Positions 8,769 to 16,362 of a stretch of DNA of 46,318 bases are shown here, one piece after another (the first letter of the stretch is position 1; the number at the start of each line of letters is the position of its first letter). The stretch lies in NCBI GenBank assembly GCA_937949555.1, contig CALEDV010000039.1, positions 1 to 46,318 of the forward strand. Direction: 5' to 3'. The DNA is from an uncultured bacterium (lineage in GTDB: Bacteria > Nitrospirota > Thermodesulfovibrionia > Thermodesulfovibrionales > Dissulfurispiraceae). Both the position numbers and the translations under genes were made by a program. Below the pieces are notes generated by a model that did not search any database, was not told where the DNA came from, and saw only the letters and a program-made list of their open reading frames with translations.

Positions 8769-10127
8769 ATGAAAAGGGGATTTTACTTTGTACTATTATT
8801 TGCCTTGTTTATGTGTTTCGGTATCTTTTGGAACGAACAAACTGCCTCAGCACAACAACCAAAACCAACTATTTCTAAACCCTGTGATCAATGCCACAGG
8901 GCTGAGCCAAATGTGCTAAGAGGCACTGCAGGGGTAGTCTCTGCAAAGGCTGAGACTATTCAATTAACTGCTGGTGCCGTTTGGGTAGTAAAATTTGATG
9001 ACAACACAAAGATATTAGGTTGGAAAGAGGCAATAAATAAGATACCGAAAGGCAAGGAGATTGCTGCCCATATAGTTCAACAGGGTAGTGACTACTATGT
9101 TAAAACTTTATATGTTAAACAACCTGTCAAGCTACCACCTGATAAGATTGCCTCAACTGAGTTTGTAACTGAGCATGTAGAAAAGGGTGATGCCATTATC
9201 GTTGACTCAAGGCCTCCAGCAAGATACTATGAAGGAGCTATTCCAGGTGCAATCAATATCTACGATGCCGACTTTGACAAGCACATTGACAAACTACCAA
9301 AAGACAAGAACAAACTAATCATCTTTTACTGTCAAGGTCCTACTTGTAGGCTTTCACCTGCCTCTGCTATAAAGGCTGAAAAGTTGGGTTATACGAATGT
9401 AAAGGTCTATGTTGACGGTTTCCCTGCATGGAAAAAGGCAGGTAAACTCTCAATAGTATGTAGTCCCTGTCTGAAAGAAAGAATTAAGCGCGATATACCT
9501 ACCGTAATAGTTGATCTAAGATCCTCTGGTGAGGCAAAGAAAGGACATATACCTTCTGCAGTATCCATTCCAATAACAGAGCTTACTCATGCAGTTGATA
9601 AGTTTCCGAAGGACAAGAGGGCACCCATGGTGCTCTACTCCTACGACACAAAGTCTGCGATCCAGGCCTATGAGATAATCAGCATATGGGGTAACTATAC
9701 CAACATAGGTGTTCTTGAAGGTGGTTACGAACAGTGGGTTAAAGAGGGTGGACAGATAGCAAAGGGTGATATGCCCACAAAGATAGCATATGAACCCAAA
9801 CCAAGGCCTGGTGAGATGACTGTAGATGAGTTTAAAAAGATTGCTGAGAGTAAGCCCGAGAATACATTTATACTCGACGTCCGTGACAAAGACGAGGCTG
9901 AGGCAGGTATGCTTGTAGGAGCCAAGAATATTCCTACTCAGGAGATAAAGGCGAGGGTAACGGAGATACCAAAGGATAAGATGATTGTAGTGCATTGTTC
10001 AACTGGTGCAAGGGCTGACATTGCCCACAGTATTTTAACCAATGAGCTTGGATTTAAAAATGTCAAATTCCTCAATGCCAACATCACGATTGATCCAAAT
10101 GGAAGATATGAGATAACAAAAGAATAA
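8769..10127 (+). CDS. Exported triple-rhodanese protein with a haem c motif
   Basis: The start is the ATG at 8769, after AGGGAGG; a frame opening 24 codons earlier has no ribosome site. The 452-residue protein has a signal peptide (1-29), then CDQCH (C39-H43), a c-type haem site. A small beta-rich region follows (about 52-120). Three rhodanese domains come next: domain 1 with catalytic C188 in FYCQGPTC, domain 2 (about 235-330) with SYDTKSA where the cysteine should be, so probably inactive, and domain 3 (about 345-452) with C410 in HCSTGARAD. A CxxC (231-234) lies between domains 1 and 2. It should act in the periplasm, moving sulfane sulfur and possibly electrons. It faces the YeeE/TsuA-like and split-Soret genes and ends in a strong terminator. 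Confidence 0.88.
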   Translation: MKRGFYFVLLFALFMCFGIFWNEQTASAQQPKPTISKPCDQCHRAEPNVLRGTAGVVSAKAETIQLTAGAVWVVKFDDNTKILGWKEAINKIPKGKEIAAHIVQQGSDYYVKTLYVKQPVKLPPDKIASTEFVTEHVEKGDAIIVDSRPPARYYEGAIPGAINIYDADFDKHIDKLPKDKNKLIIFYCQGPTCRLSPASAIKAEKLGYTNVKVYVDGFPAWKKAGKLSIVCSPCLKERIKRDIPTVIVDLRSSGEAKKGHIPSAVSIPITELTHAVDKFPKDKRAPMVLYSYDTKSAIQAYEIISIWGNYTNIGVLEGGYEQWVKEGGQIAKGDMPTKIAYEPKPRPGEMTVDEFKKIAESKPENTFILDVRDKDEAEAGMLVGAKNIPTQEIKARVTEIPKDKMIVVHCSTGARADIAHSILTNELGFKNVKFLNANITIDPNGRYEITKE

Positions 10128-10143
10128 CTATTGCGGCAGTTTC

Positions 10144-10182
10144 AAAGGGGCGATACCGTGGTAATCGCCCCTTTTGTTTTTT
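10144..10182 (+). terminator. Intrinsic terminator of the rhodanese gene
   Basis: AAAGGGGCGAT (10144-10154) pairs perfectly with ATCGCCCCTTT (10164-10174) around a 9-nt loop, followed by TTGTTTTTT. It lies 17 bp after the stop codon. Confidence 0.93.
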
Positions 10183-10226
10183 ACAAAAATGGAAATTTCA
10201 TCTTCATCTGTATTAAGTGGTGTTAA

Positions 10227-10793
10227 TTAATATCTAAACCACTCTGCAACCACCCTCTGACCCTCTGGACTGTTAAGCTGACCTATTACACCTTTCTCGT
10301 ATTTTTCTGTAAAAAGATCTTCTTCGTATTTTTCAGGCGGTGTTTCGTAATTCATAAGGTCATCATATAGGTCTGCCTCCATAGAGTCAGAGTAAATTTC
10401 AAGCAGACTTTCTTCGGAAGTACAATCAAAACTCACAGGATAAAAATCGTTGTCAATAGCTATCTTGTTAAGTAGTTTGTTTCTCTTATTTGCCTCAACC
10501 CATCTAAAACACTCATCATGGTCTCCAAAAAAACAGCATATCATACAATTGTCCCTATGAATAAAGACCAAACGATAACCACCCTGAAGATAGATCTTAT
10601 GACAATTTTTTATCCTATGTTCCTGCTGACCAATGTATCTGAACAATACTGTTGGGTCATTTGACATCTCTGCGGACAGAGCTTTAACTATCTGCTCAGC
10701 TTTTTTAGCCGCCTCCGCAGCAATTCCACCCCTTTGTTTTGCGTCCTTAAGTTGACTCAAAAAGTCTTCACTTTGATAAATTTCCAAACTCAT
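10227..10793 (-). CDS. Hypothetical protein with RelE/ParE-like core and acidic C-terminal extension
   Basis: The 188-residue protein begins with a RelE-like helix pair. A strand block follows (HRIKNCHKIYLQGGYRLVFIHRDNCMICCFFGDHDECFRWVEAN, about residues 58-101) that resembles the RelE/HigB toxin fold, where GDHD-x-x-xRW is common. The remaining 80 residues are acidic and not part of that fold. It starts (ATG 10793, ribosome site AGGAGTAG) 6 bp after the YeeE gene and is surely co-transcribed with it. No antitoxin-like gene adjoins it. It could be a housekeeping RelE-fold protein rather than a toxin. The fold assignment is by eye only. Confidence 0.55.
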   Translation of the reverse strand: MSLEIYQSEDFLSQLKDAKQRGGIAAEAAKKAEQIVKALSAEMSNDPTVLFRYIGQQEHRIKNCHKIYLQGGYRLVFIHRDNCMICCFFGDHDECFRWVEANKRNKLLNKIAIDNDFYPVSFDCTSEESLLEIYSDSMEADLYDDLMNYETPPEKYEEDLFTEKYEKGVIGQLNSPEGQRVVAEWFRY

Positions 10794-10799
10794 CTAATA

Positions 10800-11891
10800 C
10801 TACTCCTGCATCGGTTTTATAAACATAAAATATACCATTGTCCAGCTTCCAAGTATTATAAATATAGTGGATACAACGCTCGCTAAGGCTAAAGAACTTA
10901 TACCAGTCAGTGCATGCCCTACAGTACATCCACCTGCTGTGGCTGCTCCAAAGCCCATTATCAAACTCCCTCCAAAGACTCTCATAATCTCAGATGCAGG
11001 TGGGGCTTGTAATTTAAACTCCTTCAATCCCTTCGCACTTATATAAGCACCTATTGGTATTCCAATGATGTAAAGTGCGCTCCATGTGGCTTGAGTGATA
11101 CCCCAGAAGTCAAAGGTAGGATCAAAGCGAGACATGCTATTGCCCATTATTAACGAAAGAAATGCCTCAGAGGTCGGTCCAGCGGCTGACAAACCCCTTG
11201 TCTGTCCACCCCAATAGTAGGATGCCCAGAGGGCTATTATAAGCACAAATCCAAGCAGCAACCCTGTCAAAGACCACGAATAGCCTTTTTTTGGACCCTT
11301 CGCAAAGGGCTTACCCTTCATCACAAAGGGAATAATAATAGCAGCTATCAGAACAATTATTATCCACTTAACAGATGTCCCTCCACCAAAGATATCCCAG
11401 AGGGCTGGGTTTCCTATTGCCTCATCACCGCTGCCTATGGAAATCTTAAAGCTCTTTAGGAAGTTCGATAGAGGCTTCAGTGGCCCATGCATTGTTGCGA
11501 CCAAGGAACATGCAAAACCCAGGGTGCCTACAATTGCAGACACATATCCCTCGCCAATCCTATAAATGACTCCGCTTCCACAACCTCCAACGAGCACCAT
11601 CCCAATGCCAAAAAGATAACCTCCAACGATATTGGCAACCACATTAAAGGACTGTCTCCTCAGCCCTATCTCACCAAACAAACCCGCATCTTCCATTAGG
11701 TTTGCGCCAACAATTGCTACAACAAGGGCGATAAGATAGGAGCGAACAAAGGTATAATCCTGAATGAATATTACATCCCTGAAGGCAGAGTTCATGCAAA
11801 ACCTGCCTCTTTGAAGGATAAATCCAAACATGATCCCGACCAAAAACCCACTTATCAGAACCATAAGGCTTGCCTGTTGAATCTCTTCCAT
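10800..11891 (-). CDS. YeeE/YedE-family (TsuA-like) sulfur-compound transporter
   Basis: A 363-residue membrane protein with about 9-10 hydrophobic helices. It has the family's conserved cysteine motifs: GRFCMNSAFRD (about residues 29-39), GGCGSG (about 102-107) and GGCTVGHALTG (about 322-332). In the characterised thiosulfate transporter YeeE/TsuA such cysteines pass thiosulfate through the membrane, so uptake or export of thiosulfate or a related sulfur species is the likely role. It starts with AGGGGGAATAATG. The split-Soret cytochrome gene is 102 bp upstream on the same strand, with an inverted repeat (11932-11969) in the gap. Confidence 0.88.
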   Translation of the reverse strand: MEEIQQASLMVLISGFLVGIMFGFILQRGRFCMNSAFRDVIFIQDYTFVRSYLIALVVAIVGANLMEDAGLFGEIGLRRQSFNVVANIVGGYLFGIGMVLVGGCGSGVIYRIGEGYVSAIVGTLGFACSLVATMHGPLKPLSNFLKSFKISIGSGDEAIGNPALWDIFGGGTSVKWIIIVLIAAIIIPFVMKGKPFAKGPKKGYSWSLTGLLLGFVLIIALWASYYWGGQTRGLSAAGPTSEAFLSLIMGNSMSRFDPTFDFWGITQATWSALYIIGIPIGAYISAKGLKEFKLQAPPASEIMRVFGGSLIMGFGAATAGGCTVGHALTGISSLALASVVSTIFIILGSWTMVYFMFIKPMQE

Positions 11892-11931
11892 TATTCCCCC
11901 TGTTTTTTTATTACGAGATTATTGTTACTTC

Positions 11932-11969
11932 AAGGGCAAAGGATAGTCTTGTATTTATAAACTGCCCTT
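11932..11969. other. 7-bp inverted repeat upstream of the YeeE gene
   Basis: AAGGGCA (11932-11938) and TGCCCTT (11963-11969) can pair around a 24-nt loop in the gap between the cytochrome and YeeE genes. There is no U-tract. It may modulate readthrough between the two genes; the support is weak. Confidence 0.25.
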
Positions 11970-11993
11970 CATCCCAAATACAGATAAAGCGGT

Positions 11994-12767
11994 TTACTTC
12001 TTCATAGGAGGCATCGGAACGCTGCTACCATGACAATTTCCGCAATTCTGCTGCGCTGTAATACCAACACTCTTTACTGGCGTCCAAGTTGCACTGGAAT
12101 GATATTTGCCATCTTTCCAGTCGTTAAGTAGCTCCACTGTGCGATAGGCAACAGATGCTGCAACCCTTGCACATCTGTCTTTTCTCTCATCGCTTCCGAT
12201 TGACTTGCCCGATGCTTTCATCCATCGTCCCACAGAAACATGACATAGCGGACTGTTGCTTGTGGTCTTAATTATGCCAGTTTTATTTGACCTTGGATCC
12301 TTTGGCACAAATACAGGCATGGCTGTCTTTGAATACCACTCAAGTATCTCATCAGCTATCTCGTGTCCCTCTGTAACATTGGCTATTCTTGGCCCGATTA
12401 TTACATTGCTAACTACGCTTGCTCCAGCATTTGAACCACATATAGTGCCCCAACCCACATTACCACCTTCAAGGAATATAAAAGAATCAATCGGAAATGA
12501 GGCATAGGGTTCTCCAAATTTATCTCTCAACTGCATAAAGATGCTGCCAATCACGGCTGCTCCGCAAAAAACCCTGTACCATTCATTGTAAGCAATCTCT
12601 GCGGTTTTTGCGGGATCAAGTTTCTCATAGGGCCAGGGCCATTTTTCATGCTTACCACCTTTTGCCTCCGCCTTTGAAACCATACCTCCAATCTTTGCAA
12701 AGGCTGCTCCAATACCAACTAAACCAACGCCCTTAATAATCTCTCTTCTTGAAAGCCCTTCTTCCAT
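11994..12767 (-). CDS. Tat-exported split-Soret cytochrome c-like protein (C_GCAxxG family)
   Basis: The 257-residue protein starts with a twin-arginine signal (SRREIIKG, residues 6-13, then a hydrophobic stretch and AEAKG). It carries the spaced cysteines of the C_GCAxxG_C_C redox family: FCGAAVIGS, GTICGSNAG, SPLCHVSVGRW and DRCARVAAS. A single CxxCH haem c site (C242-H246) lies near the C-terminus. This arrangement fits split-Soret cytochrome c of sulfate reducers, a periplasmic dihaem/iron-sulfur electron carrier. The start has a clear ribosome site (AGGGGGA). A terminator separates it from the hydrogenase cytochrome upstream, so it has its own promoter. An electron-acceptor role beside the hydrogenase is inferred from position only. 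Confidence 0.85.
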   Translation of the reverse strand: MEEGLSRREIIKGVGLVGIGAAFAKIGGMVSKAEAKGGKHEKWPWPYEKLDPAKTAEIAYNEWYRVFCGAAVIGSIFMQLRDKFGEPYASFPIDSFIFLEGGNVGWGTICGSNAGASVVSNVIIGPRIANVTEGHEIADEILEWYSKTAMPVFVPKDPRSNKTGIIKTTSNSPLCHVSVGRWMKASGKSIGSDERKDRCARVAASVAYRTVELLNDWKDGKYHSSATWTPVKSVGITAQQNCGNCHGSSVPMPPMKK

Positions 12768-12842
12768 TTTTTTCCCCCTAAAAATTGTAATTATAATACC
12801 TCTTCAAAGTCTGAAAATCAGTCCATTGAAGAATCTTTATTA

Positions 12843-12882
12843 TTTTAAAAAAGGCCTCCCCCCTATCGATAAGGGGGAAGGC
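12843..12882 (-). terminator. Intrinsic terminator of the hydrogenase operon
   Basis: Reading minus, GCCTTCCCCCTTA pairs with the GGGGGGAGGC arm (12882 to 12854; 10 or more pairs, one mismatch, 7-nt loop) and is followed by TTTTTTAAAA. It lies about 90 bp after the cytochrome b stop. Confidence 0.88.
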
Positions 12883-12967
12883 TATAAATATTGCATAGCC
12901 GCTTCATGACAGCAATGCAATAGACCCCAAGGTAATAAACAACAAAGCACAACCTGTTGAGTCATTA

Positions 12968-13627
12968 CTAACTGTGATGATGCTCCTCCATCTTCTTGTG
13001 ACCATTGAAAATTGACCATACCAAACCATTCTTCTCAATGATATGATTATGCACAGAAATATAAACATGTATAATTACAAAAACCATCATCACCCACATT
13101 ATTAGGTGATGGATGAATCGGATGGTCATTGCATTGAAGAAATTCAATAGCCATCCACCAGCAATATATGTGGCGGTATTACCCGGTGCATGGCTTTGTG
13201 AATACAGAGCAAAGCCTGTGATTATCTCAACTATTAATAAAAAAATGATAAAAAGATATGTAAGCCCTGCAAGTCCTGTATGTCCTGGCGAATGGGGTAG
13301 ATCTTTTCTCATGAAACCATAAAATAAGGCAGTGCCTATTAGATTACTCCATCGTTCACTGCTGACAGGGACAAACTGATCAATTCGGGCATACTTATTA
13401 CCAGCAAACCACCAGTATATCCTAACGATGAGACTTGCTATCATAAAGTATGCACATAGGTAATGGATAAACCTCATATTAGCCATTATAAAGTCATACT
13501 CTGACTTCGCATTCCAATAAGGATTGCCTATATACAACCCAGTGATTGAAAGGGTAAAGATACTGAGTGCATTGACCCAATGGGTTACCCTGACTGGAAC
13601 CTCCCATACATATAATCCCTTTGACAT
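12968..13627 (-). CDS. Ni/Fe-hydrogenase b-type cytochrome subunit
   Basis: The 219-residue integral membrane protein has four main hydrophobic helices. Histidines placed for two b haems occur in RVTHWVNAL (about residues 13-21), IHYLCAYF (about 54-61) and the C-terminal IHHLIMWVMMVFVIIHVYIS block. It anchors the periplasmic hydrogenase and passes electrons to quinone. The start ATG at 13627 has AAAGGAGG upstream and follows the large-subunit stop by 12 bp. A histidine-rich tail (EEHHHS) ends the protein. Confidence 0.9.
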   Translation of the reverse strand: MSKGLYVWEVPVRVTHWVNALSIFTLSITGLYIGNPYWNAKSEYDFIMANMRFIHYLCAYFMIASLIVRIYWWFAGNKYARIDQFVPVSSERWSNLIGTALFYGFMRKDLPHSPGHTGLAGLTYLFIIFLLIVEIITGFALYSQSHAPGNTATYIAGGWLLNFFNAMTIRFIHHLIMWVMMVFVIIHVYISVHNHIIEKNGLVWSIFNGHKKMEEHHHS

Positions 13628-13639
13628 GGCTTGCCTCCT

Positions 13640-15334
13640 TTACTTTACTTTAACAGCAATGGCTTCATCGCCCTCTTTATCTAAGAGGTGCACTGCGCAT
13701 GCCATACAGGGGTCAAAGGAGTGTATTGTCCTCAACACCTCTACAGGCTTATTGACATCTGCAATTGGAGTCCCGATCAGCGATGCCTCATAGGGCCCCT
13801 TCTGTCCCTTTGCATCTCTTGGACCTGAGTTCCATGTGGTAGGCACTACCGCTTGATAGTTATCTATCTTGCCATCTTTAATAACTACAAAATGGGATAA
13901 AGTTCCTCTTGGAGCATCGTGAAATCCGTACCCTTTTGCCTCCTTTGGCCATGTGGATGGATCCCATTTTTCATTGGCATGTGTCTTCAAATCACCCTTT
14001 TTCATATTTGCTGCGAGTTCATTAATCCAGTCATTGGTCTTTTCAGCAATAACAAGGGTTTCAATGCCCCTTGCAGCAGTTCTACCAAGGGTAGAAAACA
14101 AAGCAGCTGGACCAACACCCAGTTTTTGCAAGACCATATCCACCAATTCTTTAATCCTCTTGTGTCCAGTGGCATAGGCTACCAACATCTTTGCAAGGGG
14201 TCCAACCTCCATAGGCGTATCCTCATAACGGGGCGATTTAACCCAACTGTATTTCCCCTTTGTATCAAGGAACTCATAGGGTGGCTTTGGTCCTGTATAT
14301 TTTGCCTTTGTCTCTCCGCTCCATGGATGTTTGCCCTTATCCTCTCCGTCAGAGTATTCATACCATGCGTGTTTTACATGTTCTGTAATCTTCTGGTGAT
14401 CCACAGGGTGAACCTTTGAGAGATCTTTCCCTTTGATAATTCCTGCTGGTAGGTATAAATCGCCCTTTGCATCGGGATACTCGCCACAGGCGAAGAAATT
14501 GTCAAAACTCCCATAACTTGCCCATTCCTTATAGAAGGATGCAACTGCAAGCAGATCAGGTATATATACCTTTTGCACAAAATCAAGGGACTTATTAGCA
14601 TAGTCTTGAAATGCAGCAATGCTTCCTGCATTAAGGGCATTTTGACTGTTAGGGTCAACAGGTATTGACATGCCCCCAACAAGGAAGGTCTGTGGATGAG
14701 GATTCTTAGCGCCCAAGATTGCCATCATCTTTATGATCTCTTTCTGCCACTCAAGGGCTTCAAGGTAATGAGCCACAGCCATTAGATTAGCTTCAGGTGG
14801 AAGTTTATAGGCGCTATGTCCCCAATAACCATTTGCAAAAATACCTAATTGACCGCTTTCAACAAAGCCTTTGAGTTTATTCTGAACTGTCCTAAAATAA
14901 GAAGGTGACGACAATGACCAATCTGATATGGTCTGCTGTAATGCGGAGGTCTTTGCCGGATCTGCCTTAAGTGCTGAGACTACATCTACCCAATCGAGGG
15001 CATGGAGGTGATAGAAATGAATTACATGGTCTTGCACTACCTGGTTAGCCATAATAAGATTTCTTATAAGCCTTGCATTGTCAGGTATTTTTATACCAAG
15101 GGCGTTCTCAACAGCCCTTATGGATGCTATGGCATGTACCGTTGAACATACGCCACAAAACCTTGACACAAAAGCCCATGCCTCTCTTGGGTCTCTTCCC
15201 TTGAGAATAATCTCAAAGCCCCTCCACATGGTGCTTGAAGACCATGCATCAACTATTTTGCCACCTTCTACCTGCGCTTCAATCCTCAGGTGCCCCTCAA
15301 TCCTTGTTACGGGGTCAATTGCAATCTTTGGCAT
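13640..15334 (-). CDS. [NiFe] hydrogenase large (catalytic) subunit
   Basis: At 564 residues it is normal length for a membrane-bound uptake hydrogenase. Both nickel-binding motifs are intact: N-terminal RFCGVCSTVH (C60, C63) and C-terminal DPCMACAVH (C543, C546, H549). The 15-residue tail after H549 is the peptide normally removed by a maturation protease, so the gene encodes a processable precursor. RIEGH near the N-terminus is also conserved. The gene leads a two-gene unit with the cytochrome b. The Fe-S small subunit, normally just upstream and carrying the Tat signal, is absent; the next gene upstream is a YnfA-type membrane protein. No HyaD/HybD protease is present either. Both must be encoded elsewhere if the enzyme is active. 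Confidence 0.95.
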   Translation of the reverse strand: MPKIAIDPVTRIEGHLRIEAQVEGGKIVDAWSSSTMWRGFEIILKGRDPREAWAFVSRFCGVCSTVHAIASIRAVENALGIKIPDNARLIRNLIMANQVVQDHVIHFYHLHALDWVDVVSALKADPAKTSALQQTISDWSLSSPSYFRTVQNKLKGFVESGQLGIFANGYWGHSAYKLPPEANLMAVAHYLEALEWQKEIIKMMAILGAKNPHPQTFLVGGMSIPVDPNSQNALNAGSIAAFQDYANKSLDFVQKVYIPDLLAVASFYKEWASYGSFDNFFACGEYPDAKGDLYLPAGIIKGKDLSKVHPVDHQKITEHVKHAWYEYSDGEDKGKHPWSGETKAKYTGPKPPYEFLDTKGKYSWVKSPRYEDTPMEVGPLAKMLVAYATGHKRIKELVDMVLQKLGVGPAALFSTLGRTAARGIETLVIAEKTNDWINELAANMKKGDLKTHANEKWDPSTWPKEAKGYGFHDAPRGTLSHFVVIKDGKIDNYQAVVPTTWNSGPRDAKGQKGPYEASLIGTPIADVNKPVEVLRTIHSFDPCMACAVHLLDKEGDEAIAVKVK

Positions 15335-15369
15335 AAAATTATCCTCCTATCTATAATGTTATTTTGGCA

Positions 15370-15398
15370 ATTATAAATAGGTTTATTGAATATATCAA
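15370..15398 (-). promoter_or_regulatory. Promoter of the hydrogenase operon
   Basis: On the minus strand TTGATA (15398-15393), a 17-bp spacer and a perfect TATAAT (15375-15370) lie 36 bp before the hydrogenase ATG. A TTGA-N5-TCAA symmetry overlaps the -35; this is one base short of an FNR/CRP-type spacing, so I do not call an FNR site. Confidence 0.65.
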
Positions 15399-15523
15399 AT
15401 AGTTATTTTCTTTATATCAATGGCTTAATATAGATAATTTACATAGGTCTAATAGAAACTATTATTTAATTATTTTAGGCAGGGAAAAGACATTAAAGGG
15501 CAAGCAGGGTTTTATCCACAATA

Positions 15524-15856
15524 CTACTGTCTAGGCATAAACATAATAATTGCCATACCTGCAAGAGAGACCATTCCACCAATTACATCCCATCGGTCTA
15601 CTGCAATACCATCAATAAAACGAAGCCACAAAAGTGCAACAAATACATATGCGCCACCATAGGCTGCATAAACTCTCCCAGCAGCTGTTGGATGCATAGT
15701 TAAAAGCCATGCAAACAGGGCAAGGCTTACAGCAGAAGGCAAAAGTAACAATGGAGAGGCTCCCTTTTTAAACCAAAGATAAAAGAGATAGCATCCAAGT
15801 ATCTCAGCGATTGCTGTTATGAAAAAAAGTGCAGTAGTTTGCAAAACATGTATCAT
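15524..15856 (-). CDS. YnfA/UPF0060-family small membrane protein
   Basis: The product is 110 residues with four hydrophobic helices. It carries the family signature: [16 protein letters not shown] (about 15-30), [17 protein letters not shown] (about 54-70), DRWDVIGG and a short final helix. I choose the ATG at 15856 because it has AGGAGGGGGAG upstream; a longer frame to 15931 has no properly spaced ribosome site. UPF0060 proteins resemble small multidrug transporters, but the substrate is unknown. It is a separate unit, lying between the hydrogenase promoter and the palindromic element. Confidence 0.88.
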   Translation of the reverse strand: MIHVLQTTALFFITAIAEILGCYLFYLWFKKGASPLLLLPSAVSLALFAWLLTMHPTAAGRVYAAYGGAYVFVALLWLRFIDGIAVDRWDVIGGMVSLAGMAIIMFMPRQ

Positions 15857-16081
15857 TAATCTCCCCCTCCTATATCTTTGAGTAATGTCAAAAGTTTTTA
15901 GGCTAAAAGCTGTAAAACCTCTGTATATCAATATATTGTTTCAAATAAGCTTGCCTCCTTTAACAACACCCTTAGCATTTACATTTACCCACTGATTTGT
16001 TCTTTAAGTGTTTTGACTCTAAGTAAAAGAGTATAAATGACTATCTGACTTACATTCAACAGTATAATCCATTGGTACTCC

Positions 16082-16292
16082 CCCTAAATTGCCGATAGAA
16101 ACCTGTAAGAGCAAGAGGGCATGCCTGAAAGCCTTTATACTGCCACAGGGTTTATTAAAAGGGGCCATAGGTCATTCAGTCACCAAGAGGCGATTAGTTT
16201 GGCATTGTCTGTGAAGGTCCAGAGGTCTCGTAAAAGGGTGTGGCAATAAGGCCTTTTCAGCACACACCCTCTTACCCCTATCGGCAATTTAA
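16082..16292. mobile_element. MITE-like palindromic element, copy A
   Basis: Terminal inverted repeats TAAATTGCCGATAG (left 16085) and CTATCGGCAATTTA (right end 16291) enclose about 210 bp. The arms continue as an imperfect inverted repeat: the left block at 16114-16147 pairs with the right block near 16240-16275. GTACTCC occurs immediately outside each end (16075-16081 and 16293-16299), a possible 7-bp target duplication. It has no coding capacity. It matches copy B at 45499-45670. Confidence 0.7.
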
Positions 16293-16307
16293 GTACTCCT
16301 TGAGTTC

Positions 16308-16337
16308 TTGACAGCAGAGGCAATAACCCCTTAGTAT
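16308..16337 (+). promoter_or_regulatory. Promoter of the iorAB operon
   Basis: A perfect TTGACA (16308-16313) and TAGTAT (16332-16337), 18-bp spacer, lie 25 bp before the iorA ATG. The -35 starts 17 bp after the palindromic element's GGCAATTT end. Confidence 0.6.
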
Positions 16338-16362
16338 ATGTGATTTTAAACCCTATTACCCT

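Larger units (their letters stand above)
15857..16362. other. Intergenic region with palindromic element, leader-like ORF and iorA promoter
   Basis: These 500 bp separate the divergent ynfA-like and iorA genes. Reading minus, a 13-codon TTG-started frame (15944-15903) has AGGAGG at 9-nt spacing and could be a leader peptide for the YnfA-like gene. The right two-thirds is repeat copy A and the iorA promoter, listed separately. Confidence 0.4.

Noticed and set aside
9516-9995. 159-codon minus-strand frame inside the rhodanese gene
   Set aside because: Shadow of a gene with clear domains on the plus strand; no ribosome site.
15376-15400. FNR-type site at the hydrogenase promoter
   Set aside because: The symmetry is TTGA-N5-TCAA, one base short of the TTGAT-N4-ATCAA spacing.
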